Part shown: in pieces, positions 36,202 to 45,516 of the stretch | How the letters are laid out: every line of letters begins with the position of its first letter | Position numbering within the stretch: the first letter of the stretch is position 1 | DNA from: Moraxella caviae | GTDB lineage: Bacteria > Pseudomonadota > Gammaproteobacteria > Pseudomonadales > Moraxellaceae | NCBI RefSeq assembly: GCF_002014985.1 | Contig: NZ_MUXU01000018.1 | Coordinates: 1-64,000 of the forward strand | Reading direction: 5' to 3' | DNA: 64,000 nt | Position numbers and translations under genes: made by a program | The notes under the pieces: generated by a model | Databases searched by the model: none | What the model was told of the DNA's origin: nothing | What the model saw: the letters and a program-made list of their open reading frames with translations, nothing else

Positions 36202-37572
36202 ATGACAACAGATCGTGTATCTTTTGGCGATGTGTCCGCTCAAGCTGGCGATGCGCCAACCGTGAATATCAATACCGTGATTGATGAAGCCAAATTCGGC
36301 AGCTTTCATCGGCAGGTGCTGTTTTGGTGTTTGCTTATCATCATTTTTGATGGTTATGATTTGGTGATTTATGGCGTGGCATTGCCGCTTTTGATGGAGC
36401 AATGGTCGCTCACCGCCGTAGAAGCAGGTATGCTGGCGAGTTCTGCGCTGGCTGGCATGATGTTTGGCGCGATGATTTTTGGGGCTTTGGCAGATCGCAT
36501 TGGGCGCAAAAAAGCCATCATGCTGTGTACGGCATTTTTTAGCGGTTTTACTTTTTTAGGAGCGTTTGCGCCATCGCCCACCGAATTTGCGGTTTTGCGC
36601 TTTTTGGCGGGGTTGGGGATTGGCGGCGTGATGCCAAATTTGGTTGCGCTGACTTCTGAATACGCACCCAAAAAGCTGCGTGCCACGATGGTTTCCATTA
36701 TGTTTAGCGGCTATGCGGTGGGTGGCATCATCTCGGCATTGCTTGGTTCGTTTTTGGTCAAGGATTATGGCTGGGAAATCATGTTTTATTTGGCAGGGAT
36801 TCCGCTGTTAGGCTTTCCGCTGATTTGGAAATTTTTGCCAGAATCGGTAACTTTTTTGGTGAAGGACAATCAGCAAGACAAAGCGCGCCACATCATTGGC
36901 AAGCTCTTACCAAGCGCCAATTTACCAGCAAATGCGACACTGGTGCTTAATGAAATCCCAGCTCAAGCTGCGTCTGCACAGAGCGATAAAAAGCAATCGG
37001 CATTCGTGCAGCTGTTCACCGAAGGGCGAGCTTTTGGTACACTGATGTTTTGGGTGGCGTTTTTCATGTGCTTGCTCATGACTTATACGCTCAGCAGCTG
37101 GCTGCCTAAGCTGATGCTTTCAGCGGGATATTCGTTGGGTGCAAGCATTTTGTTCTTGTTTGCGCTGAATATTGGGGCGATGATTGGGGCGATTGCAGGC
37201 GGCTTTTTGGCGGATAAATTCCATCTTAAGCCTGTGATTGTTACCATGTGTGCGCTGGCAGCGGTGTCCATTTCAGCATTGGCAATCAATTCGCCACCTG
37301 TGATTTTGTACACGCTGGTGGCGGTGGCAGGCGCAACCACCATCGGTACGTCCATTTTGCTGTACAGCTATTTGGCGCAGTTTTATCCGCTGCACATTCG
37401 TACTACAGGTATTGGCTGTGCGTCAGCGGTCAGCCGTGTTGGTGCGATTGTTGGGCCTGTGATGACAGGGGCGATTTTGGCGATGAATTTGCCGCACGCT
37501 TACAATTTTCTAGCCATCGGCATTCCAGCGCTGCTTGCCACCATTGCTATGGCAGTGCTAAAGCGCGCATAG
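36202..37572 (+). CDS. MFS transporter of the aromatic acid:H+ symporter (AAHS) type
   Basis: A 456-residue, twelve-segment major-facilitator protein. FDGYDLVIYGVALPLLM near residue 50 is the DGxD motif of the AAHS family. ADRIGRKKAIM after segment 2 and the RFLAGLGIGGVMPN segment are standard MFS features. ATG 36202 follows AAGGAG; an upstream frame to 36121 lacks one. Known relatives carry benzoate, 4-hydroxybenzoate and similar acids. No aromatic degradation genes are here, so in this cluster it may import the acid that the ligase activates. The substrate is unknown. Confidence 0.9.
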   Translation: MTTDRVSFGDVSAQAGDAPTVNINTVIDEAKFGSFHRQVLFWCLLIIIFDGYDLVIYGVALPLLMEQWSLTAVEAGMLASSALAGMMFGAMIFGALADRIGRKKAIMLCTAFFSGFTFLGAFAPSPTEFAVLRFLAGLGIGGVMPNLVALTSEYAPKKLRATMVSIMFSGYAVGGIISALLGSFLVKDYGWEIMFYLAGIPLLGFPLIWKFLPESVTFLVKDNQQDKARHIIGKLLPSANLPANATLVLNEIPAQAASAQSDKKQSAFVQLFTEGRAFGTLMFWVAFFMCLLMTYTLSSWLPKLMLSAGYSLGASILFLFALNIGAMIGAIAGGFLADKFHLKPVIVTMCALAAVSISALAINSPPVILYTLVAVAGATTIGTSILLYSYLAQFYPLHIRTTGIGCASAVSRVGAIVGPVMTGAILAMNLPHAYNFLAIGIPALLATIAMAVLKRA

Positions 37573-37628
37573 GACTGTTTTTGCACAAGGTTGTTTTTAC
37601 GAAAGATTGTTTTTAAGAAAATAATCAG

Positions 37629-37664
37629 CCACAAGCTCTACTGGCGTAGGGTTTGTGGTTTTTT
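37629..37664 (+). terminator. Terminator after the MFS gene
   Basis: CCACAAGC at 37629-37636 pairs with GTTTGTGG at 37651-37658, followed by six T. It closes the tetR-ligase-thioesterase-MFS row. Confidence 0.78.
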
Positions 37665-37752
37665 ATGGCTTTATGATTTTGGCTTGTTGTGTTATTGATG
37701 CCATCTGCGCTTTGTCGTTTTGTAGTCAAATTAATTGGATAGTAGTTTTTAA

Positions 37753-38229
37753 AAGTTATCCACAGATTTTTCGTATAAATTTAAGCTGATTTCGTGGAAC
37801 ATCATGCGTGCGATGATTTGAAAAAATTACGATTTTCTGTGTCTTTATAAAAAATATCAATTATTTATAACTAATTGATTTTAAAAGATAAAATTTATCA
37901 ATGTGTCATGATGATGGCAAGCAAAAATCACGCTGTAAGCACCGAACGATAAAGGCTTTGGTGGATAAATTTATGCCATTTCCACAAAGTTATCCATAGA
38001 TTTTGGGGATAAGAATTTAAAGGCTTGGCAAGGCTAATGATGGCAAGGCTTGGCGGTGAGTTGGGCGAAAAGTTGGCTGGGGAATTTGGCAGGTGATGAG
38101 CGAGAGAAAAGTTGTTGTTAGAGTGGTGTTTTGGGAAAGTTATGATGTTTCACGCAGATTTTTACAATAAAAAACAACCCAAATGCGAGTTTGGGTTGTT
38201 GTTGATGGGTGATGTTTAGTGGTTTGTTG
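37753..38229. repeat. DnaA-box repeat, copy B (about 480 bp)
   Basis: Direct repeat of 25084-25560, with a start-to-start distance of about 12.67 kb. It carries TTATCCACA at 37756-37764, a one-mismatch TTATCCATA at 37990-37998, and a minus-strand box at 38004-38012. The AT-rich middle, the terminator hairpin and the last codons of hutI are included. The gap between the MFS terminator and the repeat holds nothing else recognised. Confidence 0.93.
38167..38200 (-). terminator. Terminator of the hut cluster
   Basis: AACAACCCAAA at 38173-38183 pairs with TTTGGGTTGTT at 38190-38200. On the minus strand a T run follows. It lies just downstream of hutI and is identical to the hairpin after liuE. 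Confidence 0.86.
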
Positions 38230-39445
38230 GTTTACCGCTCAATATCAATTTATCCAAGCGGTTCTGCCCAATCAAATAAGCCAAATCCGCAGGACGCTCA
38301 ATGTCCCACAGTGCCAAATCTGCATCATAGCCGACTTTAAGCTGACCTTTACGGTCTTGCAATCCCAATGCCTGCGCGGCATGACGTGTCGTGCCTGACA
38401 GAGCTTCTTCTGGCGTCAATCCAAACAGCGTACACGCCATATTTATCGCCAGCAATATGGACGCAGACGGTGATGTGCCGGGGTTGCAGTCGGTGGAAAC
38501 TGCCATATTGACGCCGCATTCACGCATTTTAGCAATCGGTGGCAGCTTGGTCTCTTTTAGCACATAAAAGGCGGTCGGCAGCAGTACGCCCACCACGTTT
38601 TTTTGCGCCATTTTAGCGACGTTGTCATCATTTAGGTATTCAATATGATCGGCTGACAGCCCGTCAAATTGCGCCACAAGTTCTGCTCCGCCCATGTCAG
38701 ACAGCTGCTCAGCGTGCAACTTAACAGGCAAGCCCAGTTCGGTGGCAACGGCAAACAGCTTGGCAACTTGCTCGGTGCTAAATGCGATATGCTCACAAAA
38801 TGCGTCTACTGCGTCCACCAAGCCTTCATTGGCAAGGGTTTTTAGCCATTGACACGCTTGCTCTACATAGTCATCAGCCCGCCCTTGATATTCTGGTGGC
38901 AAGGCATGTAGGGCAAGGTAGGTTTTTTTGACGGTAATGCCAAAGTCTTGCCCCAGTTGTTTGGCGACTTGCAGCATTTTGCGCTCGCTGTCCAAGTCAA
39001 GCCCATAGCCTGATTTGATTTCAATCGTGCCAACGCCTTGTGCAATGAAGGCTTGCAGTCGCTGCTTGCTGGCTTGGTACAGCTCATCAAAACTTGCTTG
39101 GCGTGTGGCATTCACCGTTGAGAGTATGCCACCACCATTTTTGGCGATGGTGGCATAGTCCACGCCATTTAAGCGCATTTCAAATTCATGACTGCGATTG
39201 CCAGCATAAACAAGGTGCGTGTGGCAATCCATCAGTGCAGGCGTGATCCATTTGCCCTGACAGTCCGTGCGCTTGGTATCGGTAAATTGTGCCAACGCCG
39301 TGTCATAATCACCGATGTAAATGATTTTGCCGTCTTGAATGGCGATAGCGGCTTGGCGTAACGCTCCATAAGGCGTGTCTGACCCATAGCCAAACTCGTC
39401 ATTCATCGTGGCAAGATTGACATTATAATAAAGCTGAGTTGTCAT
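38216..39445 (-). CDS. hutI: Imidazolonepropionase
   Basis: A 409-residue metal-dependent amidohydrolase, typical length. It opens 4-imidazolone-5-propionate to N-formimino-glutamate, step 3 of histidine degradation. The metal-binding HxH is H75/H77 in MDCHTHLVYAG. LHAEQLSDMGGAELVAQ and the late STDCNPGTSPSAS are conserved. AAGGACTGCGC precedes ATG 39445. Its last codons fall inside repeat copy B. It follows hutG with a gap of 124 bp. Confidence 0.97.
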   Translation of the reverse strand: MTTQLYYNVNLATMNDEFGYGSDTPYGALRQAAIAIQDGKIIYIGDYDTALAQFTDTKRTDCQGKWITPALMDCHTHLVYAGNRSHEFEMRLNGVDYATIAKNGGGILSTVNATRQASFDELYQASKQRLQAFIAQGVGTIEIKSGYGLDLDSERKMLQVAKQLGQDFGITVKKTYLALHALPPEYQGRADDYVEQACQWLKTLANEGLVDAVDAFCEHIAFSTEQVAKLFAVATELGLPVKLHAEQLSDMGGAELVAQFDGLSADHIEYLNDDNVAKMAQKNVVGVLLPTAFYVLKETKLPPIAKMRECGVNMAVSTDCNPGTSPSASILLAINMACTLFGLTPEEALSGTTRHAAQALGLQDRKGQLKVGYDADLALWDIERPADLAYLIGQNRLDKLILSGKPTNH

Positions 39446-39569
39446 GCGCAGTCCTTGTAAGTGATTGTATTAAAAGGATTTTTCAGTTAATTTACCGTTC
39501 GCTTAATCTGTTGGCAAAATTTTCTTGGTAAGTTTTTGTCTTGATTTGCCGTATCGTTATGCGCCAAAA

Positions 39570-40634
39570 TTATGCACCAAAACCATGCAATAAATGCCGC
39601 TCAATCACGCCTGCCAAGAGTCGTGCCGCAACTTTAACGCTTTTGTCGTCTGTGTCGTATTTTGGGTTAATCTCGGCAAAATCCACCACTTTTACTTTGC
39701 CTGTGGCGAACAGCAAATCTAAGCATTGCTCGGCAAAATCAAGACTAAAACCTTTGGCGGCAGGTGCGCTCACCGCAGGCACAAGACTTGACGAAAAACC
39801 GTCCATATCAAGCGTGATATAAAGCACATCCAGCGCATCGCAAAAAGTATGCAGTCGTTTGGCAATCTCATCAAATGCTAAGCGATTGCAGTCATCATCG
39901 CTGATCATGCTGACATTGAGCGATGCAGCGCGGTCAAACAACGCTGCCGCATTGCTAAAACGGCTGACACCCACGCACAAATAATGAAAATGCTCTGCGC
40001 CCACAAGCTCACTGATTTGGCGAAAAGGTGTGCCAGAGCTTGCCACGTCATTTTGGCGAAGGTCTAAATGTGCATCAAAATTGATGATGCCGATTTTTGG
40101 TAAATGGGTTTGTTTTGATGGGGCTTGACTTGCTTTGTCTTGCAAATGCTGATACAAGCCCAAAAAAGACGCGTAGGCGATCTCATGACCGCCGCCCAAG
40201 CCAATAGGTAAGCTATTGTTATTTAAGTAATTTTTGATTTTTTGAGCAAAGACGGTTTGGGTGTTTTCCAAAGCATTTGCCAGCATTTCGTCATTATCAA
40301 CACAATGGACGTTGCCCATGTCCGCCACCAATTTTGACAACGCCTGACGATTATCGCCAAACGCATCAAGTACGGCAGATGGCACAGGCAACTTGGCGAA
40401 GGCGGATTTGATTTTATCAGGGGCGTGTTTTGCGCCAATGCGTCCTTGGTTGCGCAGTACGCCTTGATCGCAGCAAAATCCCAGCAGGGCGATTTTGGCG
40501 GATAAGTTTTGGTTGGCAAGTGCTTCGCCAGATGAGACGATTTCTTGCCAATAGCAAGCGCGCGCGCTTTCAAAGGGTTCTTGGCGCGCCGTCCAAAGCG
40601 TAGGGTTGTGCGGTGTGATTTTGGTGTATTGCAT
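39570..40634 (-). CDS. hutG: Formimidoylglutamase
   Basis: A 354-residue arginase/ureohydrolase-family enzyme that splits N-formimino-L-glutamate into glutamate and formamide. The Mn-binding motifs are GLGGGHE near 145, NFDAHLDLR near 185, and LDMDGFSSS near 272. The last is DxDGF rather than the usual DxDVL, a mild variation also seen in HutG-like proteins. It is longer than typical HutG (about 310-320). AAGGAAATTTT precedes ATG 40634. This route ends in glutamate plus formamide rather than the two-step HutF/HutG deformylase route. Confidence 0.94.
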   Translation of the reverse strand: MQYTKITPHNPTLWTARQEPFESARACYWQEIVSSGEALANQNLSAKIALLGFCCDQGVLRNQGRIGAKHAPDKIKSAFAKLPVPSAVLDAFGDNRQALSKLVADMGNVHCVDNDEMLANALENTQTVFAQKIKNYLNNNSLPIGLGGGHEIAYASFLGLYQHLQDKASQAPSKQTHLPKIGIINFDAHLDLRQNDVASSGTPFRQISELVGAEHFHYLCVGVSRFSNAAALFDRAASLNVSMISDDDCNRLAFDEIAKRLHTFCDALDVLYITLDMDGFSSSLVPAVSAPAAKGFSLDFAEQCLDLLFATGKVKVVDFAEINPKYDTDDKSVKVAARLLAGVIERHLLHGFGA

Positions 40635-40709
40635 AAAATTTCCTTATTGTGTGCTGGCTGTCGTCATGGACGTTTGTCAATGTGATGATGGACGTATTTG
40701 AATTGACGA

Positions 40710-41129
40710 TTATTCGGCAGTAAAAGGGTTAATCACCGCCACAGGCAAATCGGCAAAATCTGCCACGTTGCGCGTTACTAAAATCAAGCCATGTTCTTTG
40801 GCGCAGGCGGCAATCCATGCGTCATTTTCAGGGGCTTTATTTGGCACATGAAAGCTTGCGCAAATATCGGCGGTGCGTTCAGTGATGGGTAGGATGCGTC
40901 CTTGATACATTTTTTTGCTTTGTTCAAGCCATGTTCGCAGGTATTTGCCTTGCTTGACATCTTTACGCTCCATGCCCAGTACGCCACGTTCAAGCTCCAT
41001 CAGCACGACCACGCTCAAATATAAATCACGATAATCTATGCTTGCAAGCCATTCATCAAAGCCAGCATTTGCCACGCCTTTTTGCACTTTGCGAATTTCG
41101 CTGACGGCATTGGTGTCTAATAAATACAT
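40710..41129 (-). CDS. vapC: PIN-domain ribonuclease toxin (VapC/FitB-like)
   Basis: A 139-residue PIN protein. ATG 41129 overlaps the antitoxin stop codon by one base (TGATG), which is better than the GTG at 41132. Acidic PIN-site residues are in place: D5 in LLDTN, E46 in LMELERG, D103 in PENDAWIAA and D124 in TRNVADF. The LDTNAVSEIRK start is typical of the FitB/VapC branch. It differs from the toxin at 4120, which starts VDTHVYLW. It sits between hutG and the lysE-type gene, co-oriented with the hut genes. Confidence 0.9.
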   Translation of the reverse strand: MYLLDTNAVSEIRKVQKGVANAGFDEWLASIDYRDLYLSVVVLMELERGVLGMERKDVKQGKYLRTWLEQSKKMYQGRILPITERTADICASFHVPNKAPENDAWIAACAKEHGLILVTRNVADFADLPVAVINPFTAE

Positions 41130-41413
41130 CACAACTCCCCAAAATCCACAGGTGGGCGATTGTTTGTACTTCTAGTCGGCAGCTCAAATTCAATATCCGC
41201 CACTTCATCAGGAATATCTAAGGCAAGATAAGCATCTTTGGCGGAAACAAACTCTCTGCTACCTGCTGGATTTAATTTGTTTTTTTGATAATCATCATAA
41301 CGCAGCAGCACATAGCTTGGCTCACCACGTTTGGTGATGATGACAGGGGCGATGTCGGCTTGGCGCTGGGCGTAGCTGGTGCGTTGGTTGAATTCACGAC
41401 TGGTCATGTACAT
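41129..41413 (-). CDS. Phd/YefM-family antitoxin
   Basis: A 94-residue antitoxin. The N-terminus MYMTSREFNQRTSYAQRQA followed by APVIITKRGEPSYVLL is the Phd/YefM DNA-binding fold. The C-terminal part, DEVADIEFELPTRSTNNRP, would cover the toxin. ATG 41413 is chosen because AGGA lies 6 bases upstream. Such antitoxins usually repress their own promoter. It is translationally coupled to the PIN toxin downstream. Confidence 0.9.
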   Translation of the reverse strand: MYMTSREFNQRTSYAQRQADIAPVIITKRGEPSYVLLRYDDYQKNKLNPAGSREFVSAKDAYLALDIPDEVADIEFELPTRSTNNRPPVDFGEL

Positions 41414-41587
41414 AAGCATTCCTTGTTTATTGATGAAATGTTTGTTGATTGATGATGGCTATGGATAATTTGTAGTGATGTTACTACATTTAGTATAGCA
41501 CAAGCAAACCAAGCCAACAAGACGGTTCTGATTTGGATCAATTTATCTTAAAATCAGCCCACAGCCAACCTAAAAATCCCCAAAAAA

Positions 41588-42214
41588 CTACACCCCGCCA
41601 AACACAAAACTCAACAATTTAAAGGCAATCCACCACATCATCACGCCGATGGCGAATTCAAGTACGCGCCACGCTTTAGGGTTTTTGAAAATCGGCAACA
41701 AATACTTTGCCCCATAGCCAAGCCCAAAAAACCATGCAAACGACACCAAAAGCACCCCTGCCAAAAACGACAGTTTGCTATCGCTTGCCAAAGTTGCACC
41801 AATGCCGCCAACAAGCACCACCGTATCTAGATACACGTGCGGATTTAGTAGTGTAATGGCGAAAGTCGCAAGCACGGTGGTTTTTAGGCTTGCAGGCTTG
41901 GCATTGTCATCGCTCACCAGCGTGCTGTTTGAAGTCAGGGCGTTTTTGAAGGAATTAAAACCGTACCAACCCAAAAACGCCGCGCCGCCCACGCCAAGCA
42001 GTTTGGTGAGCGTGGCATTGTTGGCAAACACCGAGCCAACGCCCATCACGCCAAGCGTCATCAGCAATACATCGCACGCAAAGCAAATCAAGCACACCCA
42101 AAAAATGTGCTGACCTTTCAGCGCCGTCTTTAGCACAAAGGCGTTTTGGCTGCCAATGGCGATAATCAGCCCTGCCGACACCATCACCCCTGTCAAAAAA
42201 GTTTCAAGCCACAT
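41588..42214 (-). CDS. LysE/ArgO-family amino acid exporter
   Basis: A 208-residue membrane protein with six hydrophobic segments. The hallmark LIIAIGSQNAFVLKTALKG near residue 20 and ITLLNPHVYLDTVVLVG near 120 are those of the LysE/ArgO basic amino-acid exporters. ATG 42214 follows AGGA; the frame is open to 42241. It is placed between hutH and the toxin-antitoxin pair on the hut strand. Export of arginine or lysine is the family function. A link to histidine balance during hut induction is possible but unproven. Confidence 0.9.
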   Translation of the reverse strand: MWLETFLTGVMVSAGLIIAIGSQNAFVLKTALKGQHIFWVCLICFACDVLLMTLGVMGVGSVFANNATLTKLLGVGGAAFLGWYGFNSFKNALTSNSTLVSDDNAKPASLKTTVLATFAITLLNPHVYLDTVVLVGGIGATLASDSKLSFLAGVLLVSFAWFFGLGYGAKYLLPIFKNPKAWRVLEFAIGVMMWWIAFKLLSFVFGGV

Positions 42215-42423
42215 ATAAGTTCCTGATAAAAATTCCTGCAAATTTTACAAGGGCGCAAGATTAGCATTTGTGGGTGGAAAATGCAATCAAGCAAGCTGTG
42301 GCTGTGCGACTTAGATTTGGCGGTTTGGGTTAAAAAACTGGGCGTTTGCCAAGCATTTTTGACGAATGCTTTTTGTTAATGCGCTTGGCGGTCATTAACG
42401 TCAGTATTCACGCCCGGCTGTTT

Positions 42424-43977
42424 TTAGGCATTGGTAAACCATTCATCACGCAAATTCGCCCAGTTGTCAAGCAGCTTGCCTTGTAGTACCAGCTGTTTGG
42501 CGTTTTCAATATCAGGGGCGAAGTAGCGGTCTTTGTCATAAAACGGCACAATCGCACGCAGCGTTTGGTGAATTTTGGCAAGGTAATCAGACGTGGTAAG
42601 CCCATCACGTTGATGAAAATCCACGCCTTGCGCTGCCGCCAAAAGCTCGATGCCTACGATGGTGGCAGTGTTTTGCGCCATGTCAAACAATCGGCGAGCG
42701 GCGTAGGTTGCCATAGACACATGGTCTTCTTGGTTGGCAGACGTAGGAATGCTGTCTACGCTTGCGGGGTGGGCGTGCGATTTGTTTTCGCTGGCAAGGG
42801 CAGCAGCGGTAACATGGGCAATCATAAAGCCTGAATTTACGCCAGCATTATCCACCAAAAACGCAGGCAATCCTGAAAGCGTCTTGTCAATGAGTAGGGC
42901 GATGCGGCGTTCGCTCATTGAGCCAATCTCGCTGATGGCAAGGGCAAGTGTGTCGGCAGCAAAGGCAACAGGCTCTGCGTGAAAATTGCCACCGCTGATG
43001 GCAACAGGATCATTATTGTCATTAAAAATCAAAGGGTTGTCGGTAACGGCATTGGCTTCGGTGAGCAGAGTTTTGCCTGCTTGGTTAATCAAATCAAGAC
43101 ACGCACCCATCACTTGTGGCTGACAGCGCAGGCAGTAAGGGTCTTGGACGCGGTCGTCATCGTCTTGGTGAGATAGGCGGATTTGGCTGCCCTTGATGAG
43201 TTCACGGTGGGTTTTGGCGATTTGGATTTGCCCGTGATGGCCGCGTACTTCATGAATGCGCGGATCAAAAGGTGCGTCCGAGCCGCGCGCTGCGTCAATG
43301 GAAAGTGAGCCGACTACGGTCGCTGCAGCGAGCAAATCGCAGGCGTGAAAATAACCACGCAATGCCAGTGCCGTTGATGTCTGTGTGCCGTTAATCAGTG
43401 CCAAGCCTTCTTTGGCGGCAAGGGTGATGGGGCTAAGATTGGCTTGCGCCAGTGCGTCTTTGGCAGGCAGGATTTTGCCATTTACACGCACATCGCCCAG
43501 CCCCATCATCGCAAGCGTCATGTGCGATAAAGGGGCAAGATCGCCTGATGCGCCCACCGAGCCTTTGGCAGGGATAATCGGCATGATGTCGGCATTGACA
43601 AGATTAATCAGGCTGTCCACCACTTCACGGCGAACACCTGATACGCCTTGGGCAAGACTTGCAATTTTCATTACCATAATCAGGCGCACCACGCCATCTG
43701 GCAAGGCTTCGCCCGTACCAACAGCGTGCGAGATGATGAGATTTTTCTGCAGCAATTCAAGCTCGTCATCGCTGATGCGTGTCTTGGCAAGCAGTCCAAA
43801 GCCTGTGTTGATGCCGTAGGCGGATTTGTCTTTGGCGATGATGGCGTTCACTGCTTGGCGAGATGCGTCAATCTTGGCGCAAGCACCATCATCAAGGCTA
43901 ATGCGCGTGGGCTTGTCGTACACTTGGCGTAAATCAGCAAGAGTGAGATGGCGTGGAGTTAGAGTGAGTTGGTGCAT
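42424..43977 (-). CDS. hutH: Histidine ammonia-lyase
   Basis: A 517-residue enzyme that removes ammonia from L-histidine to form urocanate. The A143-S144-G145 triad in [14 protein letters not shown] forms the MIO electrophilic cofactor by self-cyclisation. YGINTGFG near 54-61 and [17 protein letters not shown] are conserved. AAGGAAATTTT precedes ATG 43977. It is first-step enzyme of the pathway and follows the putative transporter gene. Confidence 0.97.
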   Translation of the reverse strand: MHQLTLTPRHLTLADLRQVYDKPTRISLDDGACAKIDASRQAVNAIIAKDKSAYGINTGFGLLAKTRISDDELELLQKNLIISHAVGTGEALPDGVVRLIMVMKIASLAQGVSGVRREVVDSLINLVNADIMPIIPAKGSVGASGDLAPLSHMTLAMMGLGDVRVNGKILPAKDALAQANLSPITLAAKEGLALINGTQTSTALALRGYFHACDLLAAATVVGSLSIDAARGSDAPFDPRIHEVRGHHGQIQIAKTHRELIKGSQIRLSHQDDDDRVQDPYCLRCQPQVMGACLDLINQAGKTLLTEANAVTDNPLIFNDNNDPVAISGGNFHAEPVAFAADTLALAISEIGSMSERRIALLIDKTLSGLPAFLVDNAGVNSGFMIAHVTAAALASENKSHAHPASVDSIPTSANQEDHVSMATYAARRLFDMAQNTATIVGIELLAAAQGVDFHQRDGLTTSDYLAKIHQTLRAIVPFYDKDRYFAPDIENAKQLVLQGKLLDNWANLRDEWFTNA

Positions 43978-44022
43978 AAAATTTCCTTTTTTGATGTGTT
44001 GATGAGTTTAAGTTGGGTTTGG

Positions 44023-45339
44023 TTAAAGCAGCCCTGCGCTAATCGCTGCATGACCGACCAATGTTGCCAGCATTAGGCTTAGCACGGTGCGCTCAAACCA
44101 AATAATCAGCATTTGAGTGATAGAAATCGGCAATCTGGTGGCAAGCACGCAAGGTATCATGCCAGAGAAAAACAGTACGCTGCTGATAGACACCACTGCC
44201 GCCACAAAGCGTACCAAAATCGGCATATCGCCAAGCAGTAGTGCGGGCAAAAACATCTCGGCAAGTCCTGCTGCCATGCCTTTGGTTGCCATCATCGGCT
44301 CAGGCAAGCCCACGATATAAGCAAACGGATACAATAAAAGTCCAAGCACATCAAAAATGGGCGTGTATTTGGCAAGCAACAATCCTGCCAAGCCAATCGC
44401 CAAAATGCTTGGGATAATCGCTGCGGTCATCTGTATGCCATCACGAAAGTTTGACCAAAAAATTTGCCAAACCGATCCTGCGTTTTGTGATGTGCTGATA
44501 CCGACATTTAAAGCAGTGGTAAGGCGCTTGCCTTTAATGCTGTCAATTTCTTGGCGTTGGTGCGTGTCATCCGCTGTGCGAATGGGCGGCAGGCGTGCAG
44601 TGATAGCAGTAACCAAAAATGTGATGACAAGACTTGACCAAAAGAATAAATTCCAATGATCCATGATGTCAAGCGTCTTGGCGACAATCACCATAAACGC
44701 CGCCGATACGGTAGAAAATCCTGTGGCGATGATCATCGCTTCTTTGGCGGAATATTGTCCTTGTAGGTACACGCGGTTGGTGATGAGCAGCCCAATGGAA
44801 TAACTGCCCACAAAACTTGCCACTGCGTCAATGGCGGACGAACCCGGCGTTTTAAAAAGCGGGCGCATGACAGGCTGCATCAGCACGCCAATCATTTCAA
44901 GCAGTCCAAAACCCACCAAACTTGCCAAAATCAAAGAACCAATCGGCACAATCATACCCACCGTCAATGCCAATTTATCAAACAAAAACGGCAGCATATC
45001 TTTTTGCATAATGACATCAGGGGCGGTGTTGGTTACATACAGCACCGCCAAAATCAGCCCAATCGCCTTAAAAACCGTCAGGATTAAGTCGGTCAGGCTC
45101 TTTTTAAATTCGCCTGACATGATGGGTTTTGCCACGCCATAAATCATCATGGCAAACAGCAAGGTGATGCTCAGTGTGCGTTGTTCATTAACCAAATAGC
45201 TTGCCATATGGTCAAACAAAATCGTGCTTTTGCCACCGATGGTAAACGGCACAAAAAACGCCACAATGCCAATGGCGCTAAACAGCACAAGCTGAATGAT
45301 GGCACGGGTTTTTGAGATGGGGGTGGGTTTTTCTGTCAT
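44023..45339 (-). CDS. YjiH-family membrane protein (nucleoside-recognition/Gate domain), putative hut transporter
   Basis: A 438-residue polytopic membrane protein. It has about ten to eleven hydrophobic segments. The Gate/nucleoside-recognition region is near 135-220 (GFGLLEMIGVLMQPVMRPLF), and the C-terminal part resembles YjiH. YjiH proteins occur in hut clusters of several bacteria, where they are suspected to move histidine or a pathway intermediate. That role is inference. It lies between hutU and hutH in the same direction, with AAGGAAATAAC before ATG 45339. Confidence 0.82.
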   Translation of the reverse strand: MTEKPTPISKTRAIIQLVLFSAIGIVAFFVPFTIGGKSTILFDHMASYLVNEQRTLSITLLFAMMIYGVAKPIMSGEFKKSLTDLILTVFKAIGLILAVLYVTNTAPDVIMQKDMLPFLFDKLALTVGMIVPIGSLILASLVGFGLLEMIGVLMQPVMRPLFKTPGSSAIDAVASFVGSYSIGLLITNRVYLQGQYSAKEAMIIATGFSTVSAAFMVIVAKTLDIMDHWNLFFWSSLVITFLVTAITARLPPIRTADDTHQRQEIDSIKGKRLTTALNVGISTSQNAGSVWQIFWSNFRDGIQMTAAIIPSILAIGLAGLLLAKYTPIFDVLGLLLYPFAYIVGLPEPMMATKGMAAGLAEMFLPALLLGDMPILVRFVAAVVSISSVLFFSGMIPCVLATRLPISITQMLIIWFERTVLSLMLATLVGHAAISAGLL

Positions 45340-45516
45340 GTTATTTCCTTATACATAACAACGCATTAAAAGATGTGCAAAGATGATGAGATTGATGGGG
45401 TGCTTGCCGCCATCAGGCGTTTGCCATCAGTCAGTGCAAGTAGTACTTGACGACTGTATTGCCAAGCTCACAAAACCTTGCTTGCTTGGCAAATCTGGTA
45501 AAGTTATTAGGATAAC

